Source of the DNA: an uncultured Alphaproteobacteria bacterium
Lineage (GTDB): Bacteria; Pseudomonadota; Alphaproteobacteria; MPNO01; UBA2964
Assembly (NCBI GenBank): GCA_943787225.1
Contig: CALSLP010000002.1
Span: forward strand, 586,648-650,647
DNA: 64,000 nucleotides
Reading direction: 5' to 3'
Part shown: positions 9,659 through 19,661 of the stretch, in pieces
Layout of the letters: every line of letters starts with the position of its first letter
How positions within the stretch are numbered: position 1 is the stretch's first letter
Notes under the pieces: model-generated
What the model saw: the letters and a program-made list of their open reading frames with translations, nothing else
Told to the model about the DNA's origin: nothing
Database searches by the model: none
Translations under genes and position numbers: made by a program

Positions 9659-11497
9659 TTACCCTTCTTGACTTTTTCGCTGAGCAATCGGGTTCCGACG
9701 ACGCAACTCTTCGACGGAGACCACAGAGGCGTCAGGGCTTGCCCCAACTTCTGATATCGAAAAACTCGGTTTCCCAAATAAATAACCCTGGCCGAACGGG
9801 ACGTCACAGGCCCGTAGCATTTCGGCACACGCTTCGTCCTCGACCATTTCAGCGATCGTCGCAATACCGAGGTCATGGCATAGCCCCGTCACCGCCTTAA
9901 GAAAGGCTCGATTGCGGGTATTACGGGCAGCTCCCCGAACATACTGGCCATCAATTTTGACGATATCGACCTCCAGGGCGTGCAGGTAACGGAGTGCCGC
10001 TGCACCCGCACCAAAATCATCGAGACACACTTGATGGCCAACACTTCTCAAACCTTGAATAAACCGGTTCGCGGCACCCAAATCTTCAATGCCAGCTGAC
10101 TCGGTTATTTCGAAAAGAAGCTGCTGTCGTACCGTACTCGCTCTTTCCAATTGATCATGCAAAGCGGCAATAAAAGCCGTATTCGCGAGCGATTGCCCGG
10201 AGACATTGATCGCCACCGAGTATTCATGACCCTGGGCTTTCATCGCCTTTAGCCACCCGAGTACCCGGGCACACATGGCCAGATCAAAATCCGCAATGAT
10301 GCCCGTATTCTCGGCGAAGGTAATCAACTGATAGGGCGAGTTCTCGATCTTTTTGTCAAATCGGGCCAACGCCTCATAGTGATGTACCAAACCATCAACC
10401 AGAGAGACAATTGGCTGAAAAGCCACATCAAATTTTCCATGATCCGTAATTTCCCGAAATCTGGAAAGAGTTTCTTTATTCTCTCGCGTCAGCTTTTCGA
10501 GATTGCCCGAAAGGCTGGTCATGTCAAAATCGTCGCCCTGCCGATCACAAAACCGATTAACGGTATAGAGCATCACCCGAACAGAATCCGCCTCACTCAG
10601 CTCCCCGACATCCGCATCAATCGTGCCCGATTTGACCGCAATCCCATCACCGCTGGGATCTGCGGTGCGAAATATTTCTTCTATCCTGCCGGTAATGCCA
10701 CCTACATCAAATGCATCATCATGGAGGAAGCCAAAGGCGCCATCGTCCAACTGACCTGCTGTTTGACCGGCCGCTGAGCTGGCCTGCAAACAGGCACCCA
10801 TCGACCGCATAAGATGCTCGGAGCTTTCGTGATCAAGTCGATCACGAAATTCATCCAGATCACCCGTGTGGATCATTGTCAGTTTTAACGGTTCACCCCG
10901 GCTATTAGCCTCCCGAATCTGTCGACTGGCGATTTCAGCGAAGGCTTCTTTCTTTAGAAGACCACTACCGGAATCCCTCTCAGTGCCCGCTGGTATTTCG
11001 ACAATTGAATTTTCAGGAATCAACCGAAAGGCAAAATAATGGTGACCAGGCATATCCGGCAGGTGATACCCCGTCATTGAGACCACTTGCGGGGAATCAG
11101 ACGTTCCCACTAACTCTACCTGTGCCGGCTCGAGACGCGTGCCCGGCGACATATTGCTAAGCAGTTCCTGCACCAACAGCTGCTTTTCTGGATGAATGAG
11201 ATCCATAATGTCCGTACCGACAAGAACTTCCGGCTCCGTTCCCACCAGTGATTGAGTAGCGCCAGCGGCAAACGTAATCTTCTGCTCGGCGTTGATCTCG
11301 ATCAGAATGTCAGCAGCACAAAAGGCCAGAGCGACAAACCGGTCCCGTTCGCGGCGGAGAGATTCAACGTAGCCAGACACCCCTCCTTGCTGTGATTCCA
11401 ACGCTGCCATGATAAACCCGTATGAAAATTTGGACACTAATTTGGACGCCCCGTGATAATAAGGGGAGGGACTTAACGATTCGTTGTCCTGCCGCAA
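9659..11497 (-). CDS. EAL-domain protein with PAS and degenerate GGDEF
   Basis: Probable cyclic di-GMP phosphodiesterase or sensor, 612 residues. A PAS-like region covers about 55-160. Residues 175-300 resemble a GGDEF domain whose signature is lost (LDDGAFGFL in place of the GGDEF stretch). The EAL domain (about 350-585) keeps the EAL motif at 375-377, NVSG, EITES, DDFGAG at 493-498, VKIDG and QGYLFGKP. Most metal and catalytic acids are therefore present, and hydrolysis is plausible. It is the first gene of the minus-strand operon EAL-GGDEF-DUF2336 and is divergent from the 5'-nucleotidase gene with only 45 bases between them. Confidence 0.9.
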   Translation of the reverse strand: MRQDNESLSPSPYYHGASKLVSKFSYGFIMAALESQQGGVSGYVESLRRERDRFVALAFCAADILIEINAEQKITFAAGATQSLVGTEPEVLVGTDIMDLIHPEKQLLVQELLSNMSPGTRLEPAQVELVGTSDSPQVVSMTGYHLPDMPGHHYFAFRLIPENSIVEIPAGTERDSGSGLLKKEAFAEIASRQIREANSRGEPLKLTMIHTGDLDEFRDRLDHESSEHLMRSMGACLQASSAAGQTAGQLDDGAFGFLHDDAFDVGGITGRIEEIFRTADPSGDGIAVKSGTIDADVGELSEADSVRVMLYTVNRFCDRQGDDFDMTSLSGNLEKLTRENKETLSRFREITDHGKFDVAFQPIVSLVDGLVHHYEALARFDKKIENSPYQLITFAENTGIIADFDLAMCARVLGWLKAMKAQGHEYSVAINVSGQSLANTAFIAALHDQLERASTVRQQLLFEITESAGIEDLGAANRFIQGLRSVGHQVCLDDFGAGAAALRYLHALEVDIVKIDGQYVRGAARNTRNRAFLKAVTGLCHDLGIATIAEMVEDEACAEMLRACDVPFGQGYLFGKPSFSISEVGASPDASVVSVEELRRRNPIAQRKSQEG

Positions 11498-11542
11498 TTA
11501 ATACGTGCACAATCACCTCCGAGCCGAGCCAGAAGAAGCAAG

Positions 11543-12232
11543 ATGAGCCATAGAAACAAAATAACGACAGACCAGGTCGAAACTTGGATTTTCGACCTCG
11601 ACAACACGCTTTATCCCGTTACGAAGCGCCTATTGGCCCATATCGACGAGCACATGGGGGGATTCGTTGCCAAATACCTCGGCATTAGCCGTGAAGATGC
11701 CCATCAGGTACAAAAATCCTATTTTAAAAAATACGGCCTGACGCTCCGCGGGCTTATGATCCATGACGGGCTTGATCCTGCTCAATATTTTGAAGAGATG
11801 ACGCCAATGGATCTAAACGAGGTAGACCCCAATCCATCACTCGGCACCGACATCGCCCGCCTAAAAGGGCGCAAGATTATATACACAAACGCTTCGGCCC
11901 GGCATGCCGAGCTGGTTCTGGAGCGAATGGGCGTCGACGAAGATGTCTTTGAAGCGATTTTCGATATTCAGGCTGCAGCGTATATTCCAAAACCGGCCAT
12001 AGATGGATACAGGCAGTTATGTGACACCTACTCTGTCGATCCAAGCCGGGCCGCAATGATTGACGACATCTCCCGTAATCTGGAACCGGCGGCCGAGCTT
12101 GGCATGATGACGGTATGGAAAAAAACCGAGGCGGAATGGGCGAAGGATGTCGCCGTGGAGAACCATATCGACCACGTTGTAGACGACTTGCAGGGATGGA
12201 TACAGACCATCCTCAATGACCCCGCTGCGTGA
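11543..12232 (+). CDS. HAD-family pyrimidine 5'-nucleotidase
   Basis: A HAD-IA phosphatase of 229 residues, similar to the SDT1/PHM8-type pyrimidine 5'-nucleotidase group. The nucleophile motif FDLDNTLYP is at residues 18-26, motif II lies in IIYTNAS, motif III Lys is in YIPKP, and motif IV is MIDDISRN. The exact substrate is inferred from the family. In alphaproteobacteria this gene is often found next to dapD, as here. An AGAAGCAAG purine stretch precedes the ATG. Confidence 0.85.
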   Translation: MSHRNKITTDQVETWIFDLDNTLYPVTKRLLAHIDEHMGGFVAKYLGISREDAHQVQKSYFKKYGLTLRGLMIHDGLDPAQYFEEMTPMDLNEVDPNPSLGTDIARLKGRKIIYTNASARHAELVLERMGVDEDVFEAIFDIQAAAYIPKPAIDGYRQLCDTYSVDPSRAAMIDDISRNLEPAAELGMMTVWKKTEAEWAKDVAVENHIDHVVDDLQGWIQTILNDPAA

Positions 12233-12251
12233 CCAATAGCACGCCGCAGTG

Positions 12252-12279
12252 TTGACAGAACCATGGCTGTAACTATGGT
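12252..12279 (+). promoter_or_regulatory. Probable sigma-70-type promoter for dapDE
   Basis: A perfect -35 hexamer TTGACA (12252-12257) is followed after 16 bases by TATGGT (12274-12279), four of six matches to the -10 consensus. It lies 53 bases before the dapD start, in the only gap of the locus. This is inference from sequence alone. Confidence 0.5.
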
Positions 12280-12331
12280 GCGATAACGTTTTTTTAAACC
12301 AAAACACTCGGCCAGGAACAGGTAAATCAAG

Positions 12332-13189
12332 ATGAGCACCAGCGACCTTCAAGCAACGATAGATCAAGCATGGGAAGACCGGGACTCGGTTTCACCCAGC
12401 ACCACGGGCGACGTGCGCGACGCCATTGAAGCAGCGCTCGATGGCCTGGATTCCGGTGAATTTAGAGTCGCCACGAAATCGGATAGCGGGTGGCAGGTTC
12501 AACAATGGCTGAAGAAGGCCGTCCTCCTCTCTTTCCGTTTATTTGACAACGCCCCCATGCCCGGCGGACCAACAGATCCTGTCCGCGGCGAAGCACCCTG
12601 GTTCGATAAAGTGGCCCCCAAGTTCGCGGGCTGGGACGATGCACGATTCCGTGAAGCCGGTTTCAGAGCGGTCCCCAACTGTACCGTCCGGCGTGGATCC
12701 TTTATCGCGCCAGGCGTCGTGCTGATGCCGAGTTTTGTCAATATCGGTGCCTATGTCGATTCCGGCACAATGGTCGATACCTGGGCGACCATTGGTTCCT
12801 GCGCCCAAATTGGCAAGAACTGTCATATCTCGGGCGGCGTTGGAATCGGCGGCGTTCTTGAACCGCTCCAGGCCGAGCCAGTTATCATCGGCGATAACTG
12901 CTTCGTCGGCGCGCGATCAGAAGTCGCTGAAGGTGTCATCATCGAAGATGGCGCCGTGTTATCTATGGGTGTGTTCCTCGGTGCCTCGACAAAAATCATC
13001 GACCGAGCGACTGGCGAAATTCATATAGGAACGGTTCCGGCTTATTCGGTCGTTGTTCCCGGTACGATCGCCGGAAAGGAACTGCCTGACGGCACACCGG
13101 GCCCGAACCTCTACTGCGCGGTCATCGTCAAACGGGTCGATGAAAAAACCAGATCACGCACCTCAATCAACGATCTGTTACGCGATTGA
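12332..13189 (+). CDS. dapD: Tetrahydrodipicolinate N-succinyltransferase
   Basis: Transfers succinyl from succinyl-CoA to tetrahydrodipicolinate in the succinylase branch of lysine and meso-diaminopimelate synthesis. The protein has 285 residues: an N-terminal helical domain, then a left-handed beta-helix of hexapeptide repeats (from about residue 105, for example [18 protein letters not shown] and [16 protein letters not shown]), then a short C-terminal tail. The length is typical. A purine-rich CAGGAACAGG stretch lies upstream of the ATG. Its TGA overlaps the dapE start codon, so the two are translationally coupled. Confidence 0.97.
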   Translation: MSTSDLQATIDQAWEDRDSVSPSTTGDVRDAIEAALDGLDSGEFRVATKSDSGWQVQQWLKKAVLLSFRLFDNAPMPGGPTDPVRGEAPWFDKVAPKFAGWDDARFREAGFRAVPNCTVRRGSFIAPGVVLMPSFVNIGAYVDSGTMVDTWATIGSCAQIGKNCHISGGVGIGGVLEPLQAEPVIIGDNCFVGARSEVAEGVIIEDGAVLSMGVFLGASTKIIDRATGEIHIGTVPAYSVVVPGTIAGKELPDGTPGPNLYCAVIVKRVDEKTRSRTSINDLLRD

Positions 13190-14340
13190 GTGACACCGTC
13201 GACGCTCTGGAGCTTGCGCAGGCACTTATCCGGTGCCCGAGCGTTACGCCTGCCGATGAAGGTGCGCTCGACGTCCTGCAATCCGCGTTGGAAGGATTAG
13301 GGCTTACCTGCCACCGAATGACCTTCTCGGAAGAGGGTACAGCTGACGTCGACAATCTCTATGCCCGCCTCGGCACAGAAGGCCCAAATTTTTGCTATGC
13401 CGGCCATACCGATGTTGTTCCGGTCGGAAACGAAGCAGGCTGGACGGTCGATCCGTTCGGCGGTGAGGTCATAGACGGGACCCTATATGGCCGCGGCGCC
13501 ACAGACATGAAGGGTGGCATCGCCTGTTTTGTTTCCGGTATGTCGCGGTTCCTTAAAAATCGATCCGGGAACTTTAACGGCTCAATCAGCCTCCTGATTA
13601 CCGGCGATGAGGAAGGTCCCTCAATTAACGGGACCCGCAAAGTGCTCGACTGGCTGGCCGAACGTAATGAGACGCTGGATGCCTGCATCGTCGGTGAACC
13701 GACCAACCCGAACAAACTTGGTGAAATGGTCAAGATTGGCCGCCGCGGTTCGATCTCCGGATGGCTGACAGTCCACGGCATGCAGGGACATACGGCGTAT
13801 CCCCATCTCGCCGACAATCCTCTCCCCCGGATGATTGCGATGTTGGACGCGATCACCTCGGAAAAGCTTGATGACGGCACCGACCATTTCCAGCCCTCCA
13901 ATCTGCAGCTGACCACGATTGATGTCGGCAATACGGCAACCAATATCATTCCCGGTGAGGTCCAAGCCGCGTTCAACATCCGCTTTAACGATCTCCATAC
14001 CAGCGAGTCGCTGATGACCTGGTTGAAGGAAAAGTTTGACGCTGTTGGTGGTGATTATGATGTTGAGTTCCAAATCACCGGTGAGGCGTTTTTGACACCG
14101 CCAGGCAAGCTGAGCAGCCTGCTATCCGAAGCGGTTGAGAAGACAACCGGGATAAAGCCAGACCTCAGCACAACTGGCGGCACCTCTGACGCCAGGTTCA
14201 TAAAAGATTTCTGCCCTATCGCTGAATTCGGGCTGATCAGCCAATCCATGCATAAAGTCGACGAGTGCGCCCGTCTGTCCGACATGGATCGGCTAACCGA
14301 TATTTACGAGCTGTTTTTGGACGGCTATTTCGCCGAATGA
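13186..14340 (+). CDS. dapE: Succinyl-diaminopimelate desuccinylase
   Basis: M20 metallopeptidase-family enzyme that removes succinate from N-succinyl-LL-diaminopimelate; it needs two zinc ions. Visible ligands and catalytic residues are H74 and D76 (GHTDVVP), D107 ([10 protein letters not shown]) and E142/E143 (GDEEGP). The dimerisation domain lies between about 180 and 290. I chose the TTG at 13186, which overlaps the dapD stop (TTGA). There is no nearby in-frame ATG, and the N-terminus [15 protein letters not shown] aligns with the family. The stop overlaps the next gene by ATGA. Confidence 0.96.
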   Translation: MSDTVDALELAQALIRCPSVTPADEGALDVLQSALEGLGLTCHRMTFSEEGTADVDNLYARLGTEGPNFCYAGHTDVVPVGNEAGWTVDPFGGEVIDGTLYGRGATDMKGGIACFVSGMSRFLKNRSGNFNGSISLLITGDEEGPSINGTRKVLDWLAERNETLDACIVGEPTNPNKLGEMVKIGRRGSISGWLTVHGMQGHTAYPHLADNPLPRMIAMLDAITSEKLDDGTDHFQPSNLQLTTIDVGNTATNIIPGEVQAAFNIRFNDLHTSESLMTWLKEKFDAVGGDYDVEFQITGEAFLTPPGKLSSLLSEAVEKTTGIKPDLSTTGGTSDARFIKDFCPIAEFGLISQSMHKVDECARLSDMDRLTDIYELFLDGYFAE

Positions 14341-14927
14341 TCGACTTTAAAGAGACCAGCCGTTCAATATTCGGTGCCTGGATGCTGGCGCGCTTCGATG
14401 CTAACGGCCTCCTCCTCTTTGAAAATACAGTAACCGCTTTCTGGCGATCCTACTGGGCCGCAATACTGGCTCTCCCCGCCTATATTGCGCTCGTCATCAT
14501 GCGAACGCCCGAGTCCATGATTACTGTCGGCTTACTCCCCGCCGTCTTGATCCAGTCATCCGGCTACGTCTTAGGCTGGTTCGCGATGCCTTTTGTGATG
14601 CTTTATGTATGCCGGGTCATTGATCGTGAGGAACAATTTTGCAGATATTTCGCGGCCTATAACTGGGCTGCCTTGCTGCAGATAACCCTGATGCTCGCTC
14701 TGACGACATTCGCGAAGACCGGTATATTACCGCCTGCGTTTGCCGGAATTATCAGCGTCGCCGCGATCATCGCTATTCTGGTTTATCAGGGATTTATTGC
14801 CCGTGTCGCCCTTATGATTCCCGCTTTTGGTGCCTTTGGTGTTGTGGTCCTGGATCTTATGATTGGCCTCGTCGTCGATAGCTGGACAACCAAATTACTG
14901 GCTGGTCACAGGCTATTTGGCGGGTAA
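14337..14927 (+). CDS. Yip1-like integral membrane protein of unknown function
   Basis: A 196-residue protein with about five hydrophobic segments (for example [18 protein letters not shown] and [17 protein letters not shown]) and no recognisable catalytic motif. It resembles the small YIP1-like membrane proteins next to dapE in alphaproteobacteria. The start at 14337 was chosen because it overlaps the dapE stop in ATGA. An upstream start at 14265 would lie inside dapE. The 3' end overlaps the convergent truA gene by 22 bases. Confidence 0.72.
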   Translation: MIDFKETSRSIFGAWMLARFDANGLLLFENTVTAFWRSYWAAILALPAYIALVIMRTPESMITVGLLPAVLIQSSGYVLGWFAMPFVMLYVCRVIDREEQFCRYFAAYNWAALLQITLMLALTTFAKTGILPPAFAGIISVAAIIAILVYQGFIARVALMIPAFGAFGVVVLDLMIGLVVDSWTTKLLAGHRLFGG

Positions 14928-15658
14928 GTTACTTTCGTCAGAAACAGTCCTTCGGGGGGGGCCGTCTGACCTCCTTTCGTTCTGTCACAGGCTGCGAGGA
15001 CTTCGCTGATATTGTCAGCCGTCCATTTTCCTTCACCAACCAGCTTCAACGTACCGACAAAATTCCGCACCTGATGGTGTAAAAAGGATGGGGCGCTGGC
15101 GCGTATATCGATGACCTCGCCATCGCGAGACACATCGAGTGAGGTCAAGGTTCTGATCGGTGATTTCGCCTGACAGGTGCTCGCGCGAAACGTTGAAAAA
15201 TCATGTTTACCGATCAATCGTTGTGCCGCCTCATGCATCGCCTGAGCATCAAGATTAACCCCGACATGCCATGTCAGATAGCGCTGCGTCGCCGTCGGCG
15301 CCCGTCGGTTAATGATCCGGTAAAGATAGGACCGAGCCTGTGCGGAGAACCGCGCGTGAAACTCATCAGAAACAGCGGTCGCCTGAAGCACAGAAATAGG
15401 GTTTGGCCGCAAATGCGCATTAAGGGCATTTTGTACCGTGTTCGCATCTGTTTCGCGCTCAATATCAACATGGGCTGCCTGTCCTAATGCATGAACACCA
15501 GCATCGGTCCGGCCCGCCCCTTGGACAGCAACGGTTTCGCCACAAAACCCGTAAACAGCTTTCTCTAACTCTTCCTGGATCGACGGCCCATTATCCTGCC
15601 GCTGCCACCCGACATAATCAGTCCCGTCATATTCAATCACGAGGTAGTAACGGGTCAT
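14906..15658 (-). CDS. truA: tRNA pseudouridine synthase A
   Basis: Converts uridines 38-40 of tRNA anticodon stems to pseudouridine. In this 250-residue protein the catalytic Asp is D52 in [14 protein letters not shown], and the N-terminal [12 protein letters not shown] block is typical. The C-terminal region has [13 protein letters not shown]. Its ATG overlaps the fmt stop (ATGA), forming the operon def-fmt-truA. Confidence 0.97.
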   Translation of the reverse strand: MTRYYLVIEYDGTDYVGWQRQDNGPSIQEELEKAVYGFCGETVAVQGAGRTDAGVHALGQAAHVDIERETDANTVQNALNAHLRPNPISVLQATAVSDEFHARFSAQARSYLYRIINRRAPTATQRYLTWHVGVNLDAQAMHEAAQRLIGKHDFSTFRASTCQAKSPIRTLTSLDVSRDGEVIDIRASAPSFLHHQVRNFVGTLKLVGEGKWTADNISEVLAACDRTKGGQTAPPEGLFLTKVTYPPNSL

Positions 15659-16599
15659 TGACCACCTGTTTGCGGTGATTCCAATACGGTTCCCACGGGC
15701 AGGTCATAGCCTCGCAGAAACGCTTCCGCATCGGTCGCCGATTTCCCAGGCCGTTGCATAACCAACGGTCTGATCGCGCCTGCGCCACAAGCAATAACGG
15801 CGCTTTGATCCAGAACCGTACCAGCAGCCCCATTTCCATCAACGACTTCGGCAGACAAAATCCGGATCCGCTCGCCGTCCCGTTCGAACCAGGTCCCGGG
15901 CCAAGGATTCAAAGCCCGCATTCTCCGCTCAACATCAATCGCCGTCAGGTGCCAATCGAGAAGCCCCTCGTCGCGGGTGATTTTCGCAGCGTACGTCATC
16001 CCTTCTTCGGACTGGGTCACTGGGTTGATTTTACCAGACTGCAAATCAGCTAACGCACTACAAACCGCCTTTGCCCCAACTTGGGCCAGCTCATCATGCA
16101 AGCTTTCAGCAGTCGTCTCCGATCCGATAGACACCCGATCCTGTCGCAGGATAGGTCCGGTATCGAGACCTTCATCCATCTGCATGATAGTCACGCCGGT
16201 TTCGTCATCCCCGGCCATAATCGCGCGTTGGATCGGCGCCGCACCGCGCCATCTCGGCAACAACGAGACGTGGATATTGATGCAACCGAGACGGGGCGCC
16301 TGCAAAACGGCTTTGGGCAGGATCAGGCCGTAGGCCATTACGACGGCCAAATCCGCCTTGAAATCCGCAAAAGTCGATACGGCCTCAGGTGATTTAAAGT
16401 TCTCCGGCGTCAAAACGGGAATACCCCGCTCCTCAGAGAATTGATGGACCGGTGAGGGCGTTACGCGATGACCGCGTCCTGATGGTCTTGGCGGTTGACT
16501 GTAAACACAGGTAATTTCGTGCCCATCTTCGATGAGCGCCGACAGGGCGGGCACCGCTATCTCGGGCGTGCCCATAAAGACGAGGCGCATGCTTGCCAT
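15655..16599 (-). CDS. fmt: Methionyl-tRNA formyltransferase
   Basis: Formylates Met-tRNA(fMet) using 10-formyl-tetrahydrofolate. The 314-residue protein has the Rossmann-like N-terminal domain starting [12 protein letters not shown], the catalytic block [18 protein letters not shown] with the Asn/His pair, the distal Asp region in DEGLDTGP, and the OB-like C-terminal domain with NPWPGTWF. It lies 5 bases after def and overlaps truA. Confidence 0.97.
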   Translation of the reverse strand: MASMRLVFMGTPEIAVPALSALIEDGHEITCVYSQPPRPSGRGHRVTPSPVHQFSEERGIPVLTPENFKSPEAVSTFADFKADLAVVMAYGLILPKAVLQAPRLGCINIHVSLLPRWRGAAPIQRAIMAGDDETGVTIMQMDEGLDTGPILRQDRVSIGSETTAESLHDELAQVGAKAVCSALADLQSGKINPVTQSEEGMTYAAKITRDEGLLDWHLTAIDVERRMRALNPWPGTWFERDGERIRILSAEVVDGNGAAGTVLDQSAVIACGAGAIRPLVMQRPGKSATDAEAFLRGYDLPVGTVLESPQTGGQ

Positions 16600-16604
16600 C
16601 CGCG

Positions 16605-17123
16605 CTACGACAATGCCTCGGTTTTCTTAAGCTTGGTCATCTTGCGAAGGATCATATTGCGCTTAAGCATCGATATATGGTCAACGAACAATTTTCCGTC
16701 CAGATGATCCATCTCATGCTGAATACAGGTCGATAACAGCCCTTCAGCTTCGATCTCCTGAACCGCATTGTCATAATCCAGATACCGCACCCGAACCTTT
16801 GCCGGACGCTCTACCTCCGCATATTGATCCGGGAAGGACAAACAGCCTTCATCATACACCGCGAGATCTTCCGAAAACTCGATAATTTCGGGATCTGCCA
16901 TGCGAATAGGGGATCGATCCGTATCCCCCCGTGAGGTATCAACGACAATAACCCGCTTATGTACCGAAACCTGCGGCGCCGCGAGTCCAACACCGGGTGC
17001 GACATACATTGTCTCCAGCATATCGTCCATCAACGTCCTGATTTCATCGTCAACGATCTCAACCGGCGCACAGCGCTTCTTGAGGATCGGGTCAGGTGCT
17101 TTTATGATCGGGAGAACAGCCAT
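16605..17123 (-). CDS. def: Peptide deformylase
   Basis: Metallo-enzyme (usually Fe2+) that removes the formyl group from nascent proteins. All three motifs are present in 172 residues: GVGLAAP at 44-50, EGCLSFP at 92-98 with metal ligand C94, and HEMDH at 136-140 with H136, E137 and H140. It is the first gene of the def-fmt-truA unit and is divergent from rmuC across a 171-base gap. Confidence 0.97.
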   Translation of the reverse strand: MAVLPIIKAPDPILKKRCAPVEIVDDEIRTLMDDMLETMYVAPGVGLAAPQVSVHKRVIVVDTSRGDTDRSPIRMADPEIIEFSEDLAVYDEGCLSFPDQYAEVERPAKVRVRYLDYDNAVQEIEAEGLLSTCIQHEMDHLDGKLFVDHISMLKRNMILRKMTKLKKTEALS

Positions 17124-17294
17124 TTTATATCGCGCAGCTTCGTTAAATCCAAACAGCGATTTAGGTAGGCCTTAGCGCCCGTGAGGTCAAGAACTGAGCC
17201 AATAAATCAGGCAAGCCTTGATTCGCGATATCCCGTGATAGGCTATTGCTTCATAATAATTCGGGGCCGCTGACGGGCAGCGGGAGTTACTGAT

Positions 17295-18419
17295 ATGGAT
17301 ATCGTTTCAATCGTCGCCATTGGTGTTGCGGCAATTCTTGCAGCAGCGCTTATTGCCCTGTTGCTGCGCAACAATCAGAAGACTCCCGATCCCCAGGCCG
17401 AACTGATTGGTCGGCTAGCCCAAATGGCTGAAACCAATGCCGCGCAACAAGCTCAGCTCGCCGAACGATTGCAGGCACAAGAGCGCGCCCTAAGCAAAAC
17501 TCTCGAAGAACGGCTTACAGATCTTTCCAAACGGATCGGTGACAATCTGCAACAAAGCACGACGAAGACCGGCGAAACCATGACCAAGCTGCAGGAACGG
17601 CTCGCGGTTATCGATGCCGCTCAAAAAAATATTACCGAGCTCTCGAGCCAAGTGGTCAGTCTTCAGGACGTGTTGTCAAACAAACAGGCGCGCGGGGCAT
17701 TTGGTGAAGTTCAACTGCAAGATCTTGTAAAAAATGCCCTGCCCCCGTCTGCTTTTGGCTTTCAGGCCACCCTCGGAAACGGCAAACGCGCCGACTGCAT
17801 AATCCATCTGCCAAACCCGCCAGGCTCCATCGTGATCGATGCCAAGTTTCCTCTGGAAAGCTATCGAGCGCTGGTCGATTCTAAAGATGATGCGGGCCGT
17901 ATGGCGGCGGGACGACAGCTGATCGCAGATGTCAGTAAACACGTCAATGACATCGCTGAACGCTATATCGTTCCCGGCGAAACTGCAGAATCGGCCTTGA
18001 TGTTTCTGCCCTCCGAGGCGGTCTATGCCGAACTCCATGCAAATTTTGCCAAGGTCATCGAGCATTCCTATGCCAAGCGCGTCTGGATTGTGTCCCCCAC
18101 GACTTTAATGGCCACACTCAATACGGTTCGTGCAATCCTGAAGGATGCCCAAATGCAGGAACAGGCCAGTGTAATCCAGAACGAGGTCCTGATCATGCTG
18201 GGCGATGTCGGGCGGCTCGATCAACGGGTTGAAAACCTCGAGAAACATTTCGGGTTGGCAGAGAAGGACATACGGGAAATTCGAATTTCTGCCGAGAAAG
18301 TATCAAAGCGCGGCGATCGCATCACCGAAATAGAATTGGGCGAATCGGGAGAAGAGGCCGACGCCATTGAACATATCTCAGGCGACGGCATCGCCAGCAT
18401 TCACCGCATCGGGGAATAG
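17295..18419 (+). CDS. rmuC: RmuC-family DNA recombination protein
   Basis: RmuC limits inversions at short inverted repeats in Escherichia coli; the family carries a nuclease-like core. The 374-residue protein has an N-terminal membrane anchor (about 5-25), a long coiled-coil rich in Gln, Ala and Leu (about 35-110), and the RmuC core (about 115-340) with ARGAFGEVQL and VIDAKFPLESY. A GGGAGT site precedes the ATG. The next gene follows within about 15 bases. Confidence 0.9.
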   Translation: MDIVSIVAIGVAAILAAALIALLLRNNQKTPDPQAELIGRLAQMAETNAAQQAQLAERLQAQERALSKTLEERLTDLSKRIGDNLQQSTTKTGETMTKLQERLAVIDAAQKNITELSSQVVSLQDVLSNKQARGAFGEVQLQDLVKNALPPSAFGFQATLGNGKRADCIIHLPNPPGSIVIDAKFPLESYRALVDSKDDAGRMAAGRQLIADVSKHVNDIAERYIVPGETAESALMFLPSEAVYAELHANFAKVIEHSYAKRVWIVSPTTLMATLNTVRAILKDAQMQEQASVIQNEVLIMLGDVGRLDQRVENLEKHFGLAEKDIREIRISAEKVSKRGDRITEIELGESGEEADAIEHISGDGIASIHRIGE

Positions 18420-18433
18420 CAGGAGCGCAGACC

Positions 18434-19660
18434 ATACAAGCGATACTGGGCATTTTTGTTCTTCTGTTGTGCGCATGGTTTATAAGCGAGAACCGGCGTG
18501 CAATTCCGGTGCGGACGCTGGTCGCCGGGCTCGCTCTTCAGATCTGTTTAGCGCTCATCCTTTTAAAGCTGCCCCTCGCCCGGGATGGGTTTCTGGTGCT
18601 GAACAGCATTGTCACCGCCCTACAACAAGCAACTCAGGAGGGCACGTCATTTCTGCTCGGCTATCTGGGCGGCGGCATACTACCATTTGAAGCAAAACCT
18701 GGAAGCAGCGCGTTTATTCTCGCTTTTCAGGCGCTACCTTTGGTTCTTGTCATTAGCGCCCTTTCAGCCTTGCTGTATTACTGGCGTATTCTTCCCGCCA
18801 TTGTGCGTGGCTTCGCCTGGTGTCTCAAAAAGACGCTTGGTGTAGGCGGCAGCGCCGGTGTCAGCACAGCTGCCAACGTCTTTGTTGGCATGGTCGAAGC
18901 GCCTCTTTTGGTCCGGCCCTACCTGGCTAATGCCAGTCGAAGTGACCTGTTTGTCATCATGGTTGCCGGCATGGCGACCATCGCGGGAACCGTTATGGTT
19001 CTATACGCAACTTTCCTGACAGGCGTTATCTCTGACCCCATCGGCCATTTATTGACGGCGTCAATCCTGAACGCCCCCGCAGCGATCATTATCGCCCGGC
19101 TGATGGTGCCGCCAGCGACTAACAAAGACGGAACAGCAGTTGAGCTCGAAAGCCAATATCAAAGTTCTATGGATGCCATCACCAAAGGAACACTCGACGG
19201 GCTGACATTGCTCCTCAATATCTGTGCGATGCTTATCGTCGTCATCGCGATAGTCGCTTTGGTCAATGCAGCTCTTGGATTGTTGCCCAGCTGGAGCGGC
19301 AGCCCCATAACATTACAAGGACTGCTTGGATATCTCTTGGCACCGTTAGCCTGGCTGATCGGCATCCCATGGGCAGAGGCCGGAACCGCCGGTGGCTTGC
19401 TGGGGACCAAAATCGTGCTCAATGAGCTGCTTGCCTATCTCAGCCTGGCCCAAACCAATCTCAGCGATCACAGCAAACTGATCATGACCTATGCCCTGTG
19501 CGGCTTCGCAAACTTCCAGAGCCTCGGCATTATGATCGGTGGATTAGGGGCGATGGCACCTGAAAGACGCAGCGAAATTATCGGGCTCGGCATGCGATCC
19601 ATCGTGGCAGGCGTCATGGCCACCTGCATGACCGCAGCGCTGATCGGTTTGATTCTCTAA
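18434..19660 (+). CDS. NupC-type concentrative nucleoside transporter
   Basis: Inner-membrane symporter for nucleosides (CNT family). About 400 residues with many hydrophobic segments and the family blocks NVFVGMVEAPLLVRPYL and GMATIAGTVMVLYATF. The conserved N-terminus (QAILGIFVLLLCAWFISENRR) extends upstream of the first usable TTG at 18467, back to codon 18434. There the sequence reads ATA, 8 bases after a good AGGAG. I therefore place the start at 18434 but note that ATA is a very poor start. It could be a G-to-A change or an error, and TTG 18467 or CTG 18446 would be weaker alternatives. Confidence 0.82.
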   Translation: MQAILGIFVLLLCAWFISENRRAIPVRTLVAGLALQICLALILLKLPLARDGFLVLNSIVTALQQATQEGTSFLLGYLGGGILPFEAKPGSSAFILAFQALPLVLVISALSALLYYWRILPAIVRGFAWCLKKTLGVGGSAGVSTAANVFVGMVEAPLLVRPYLANASRSDLFVIMVAGMATIAGTVMVLYATFLTGVISDPIGHLLTASILNAPAAIIIARLMVPPATNKDGTAVELESQYQSSMDAITKGTLDGLTLLLNICAMLIVVIAIVALVNAALGLLPSWSGSPITLQGLLGYLLAPLAWLIGIPWAEAGTAGGLLGTKIVLNELLAYLSLAQTNLSDHSKLIMTYALCGFANFQSLGIMIGGLGAMAPERRSEIIGLGMRSIVAGVMATCMTAALIGLIL

Positions 19661-19661
19661 C

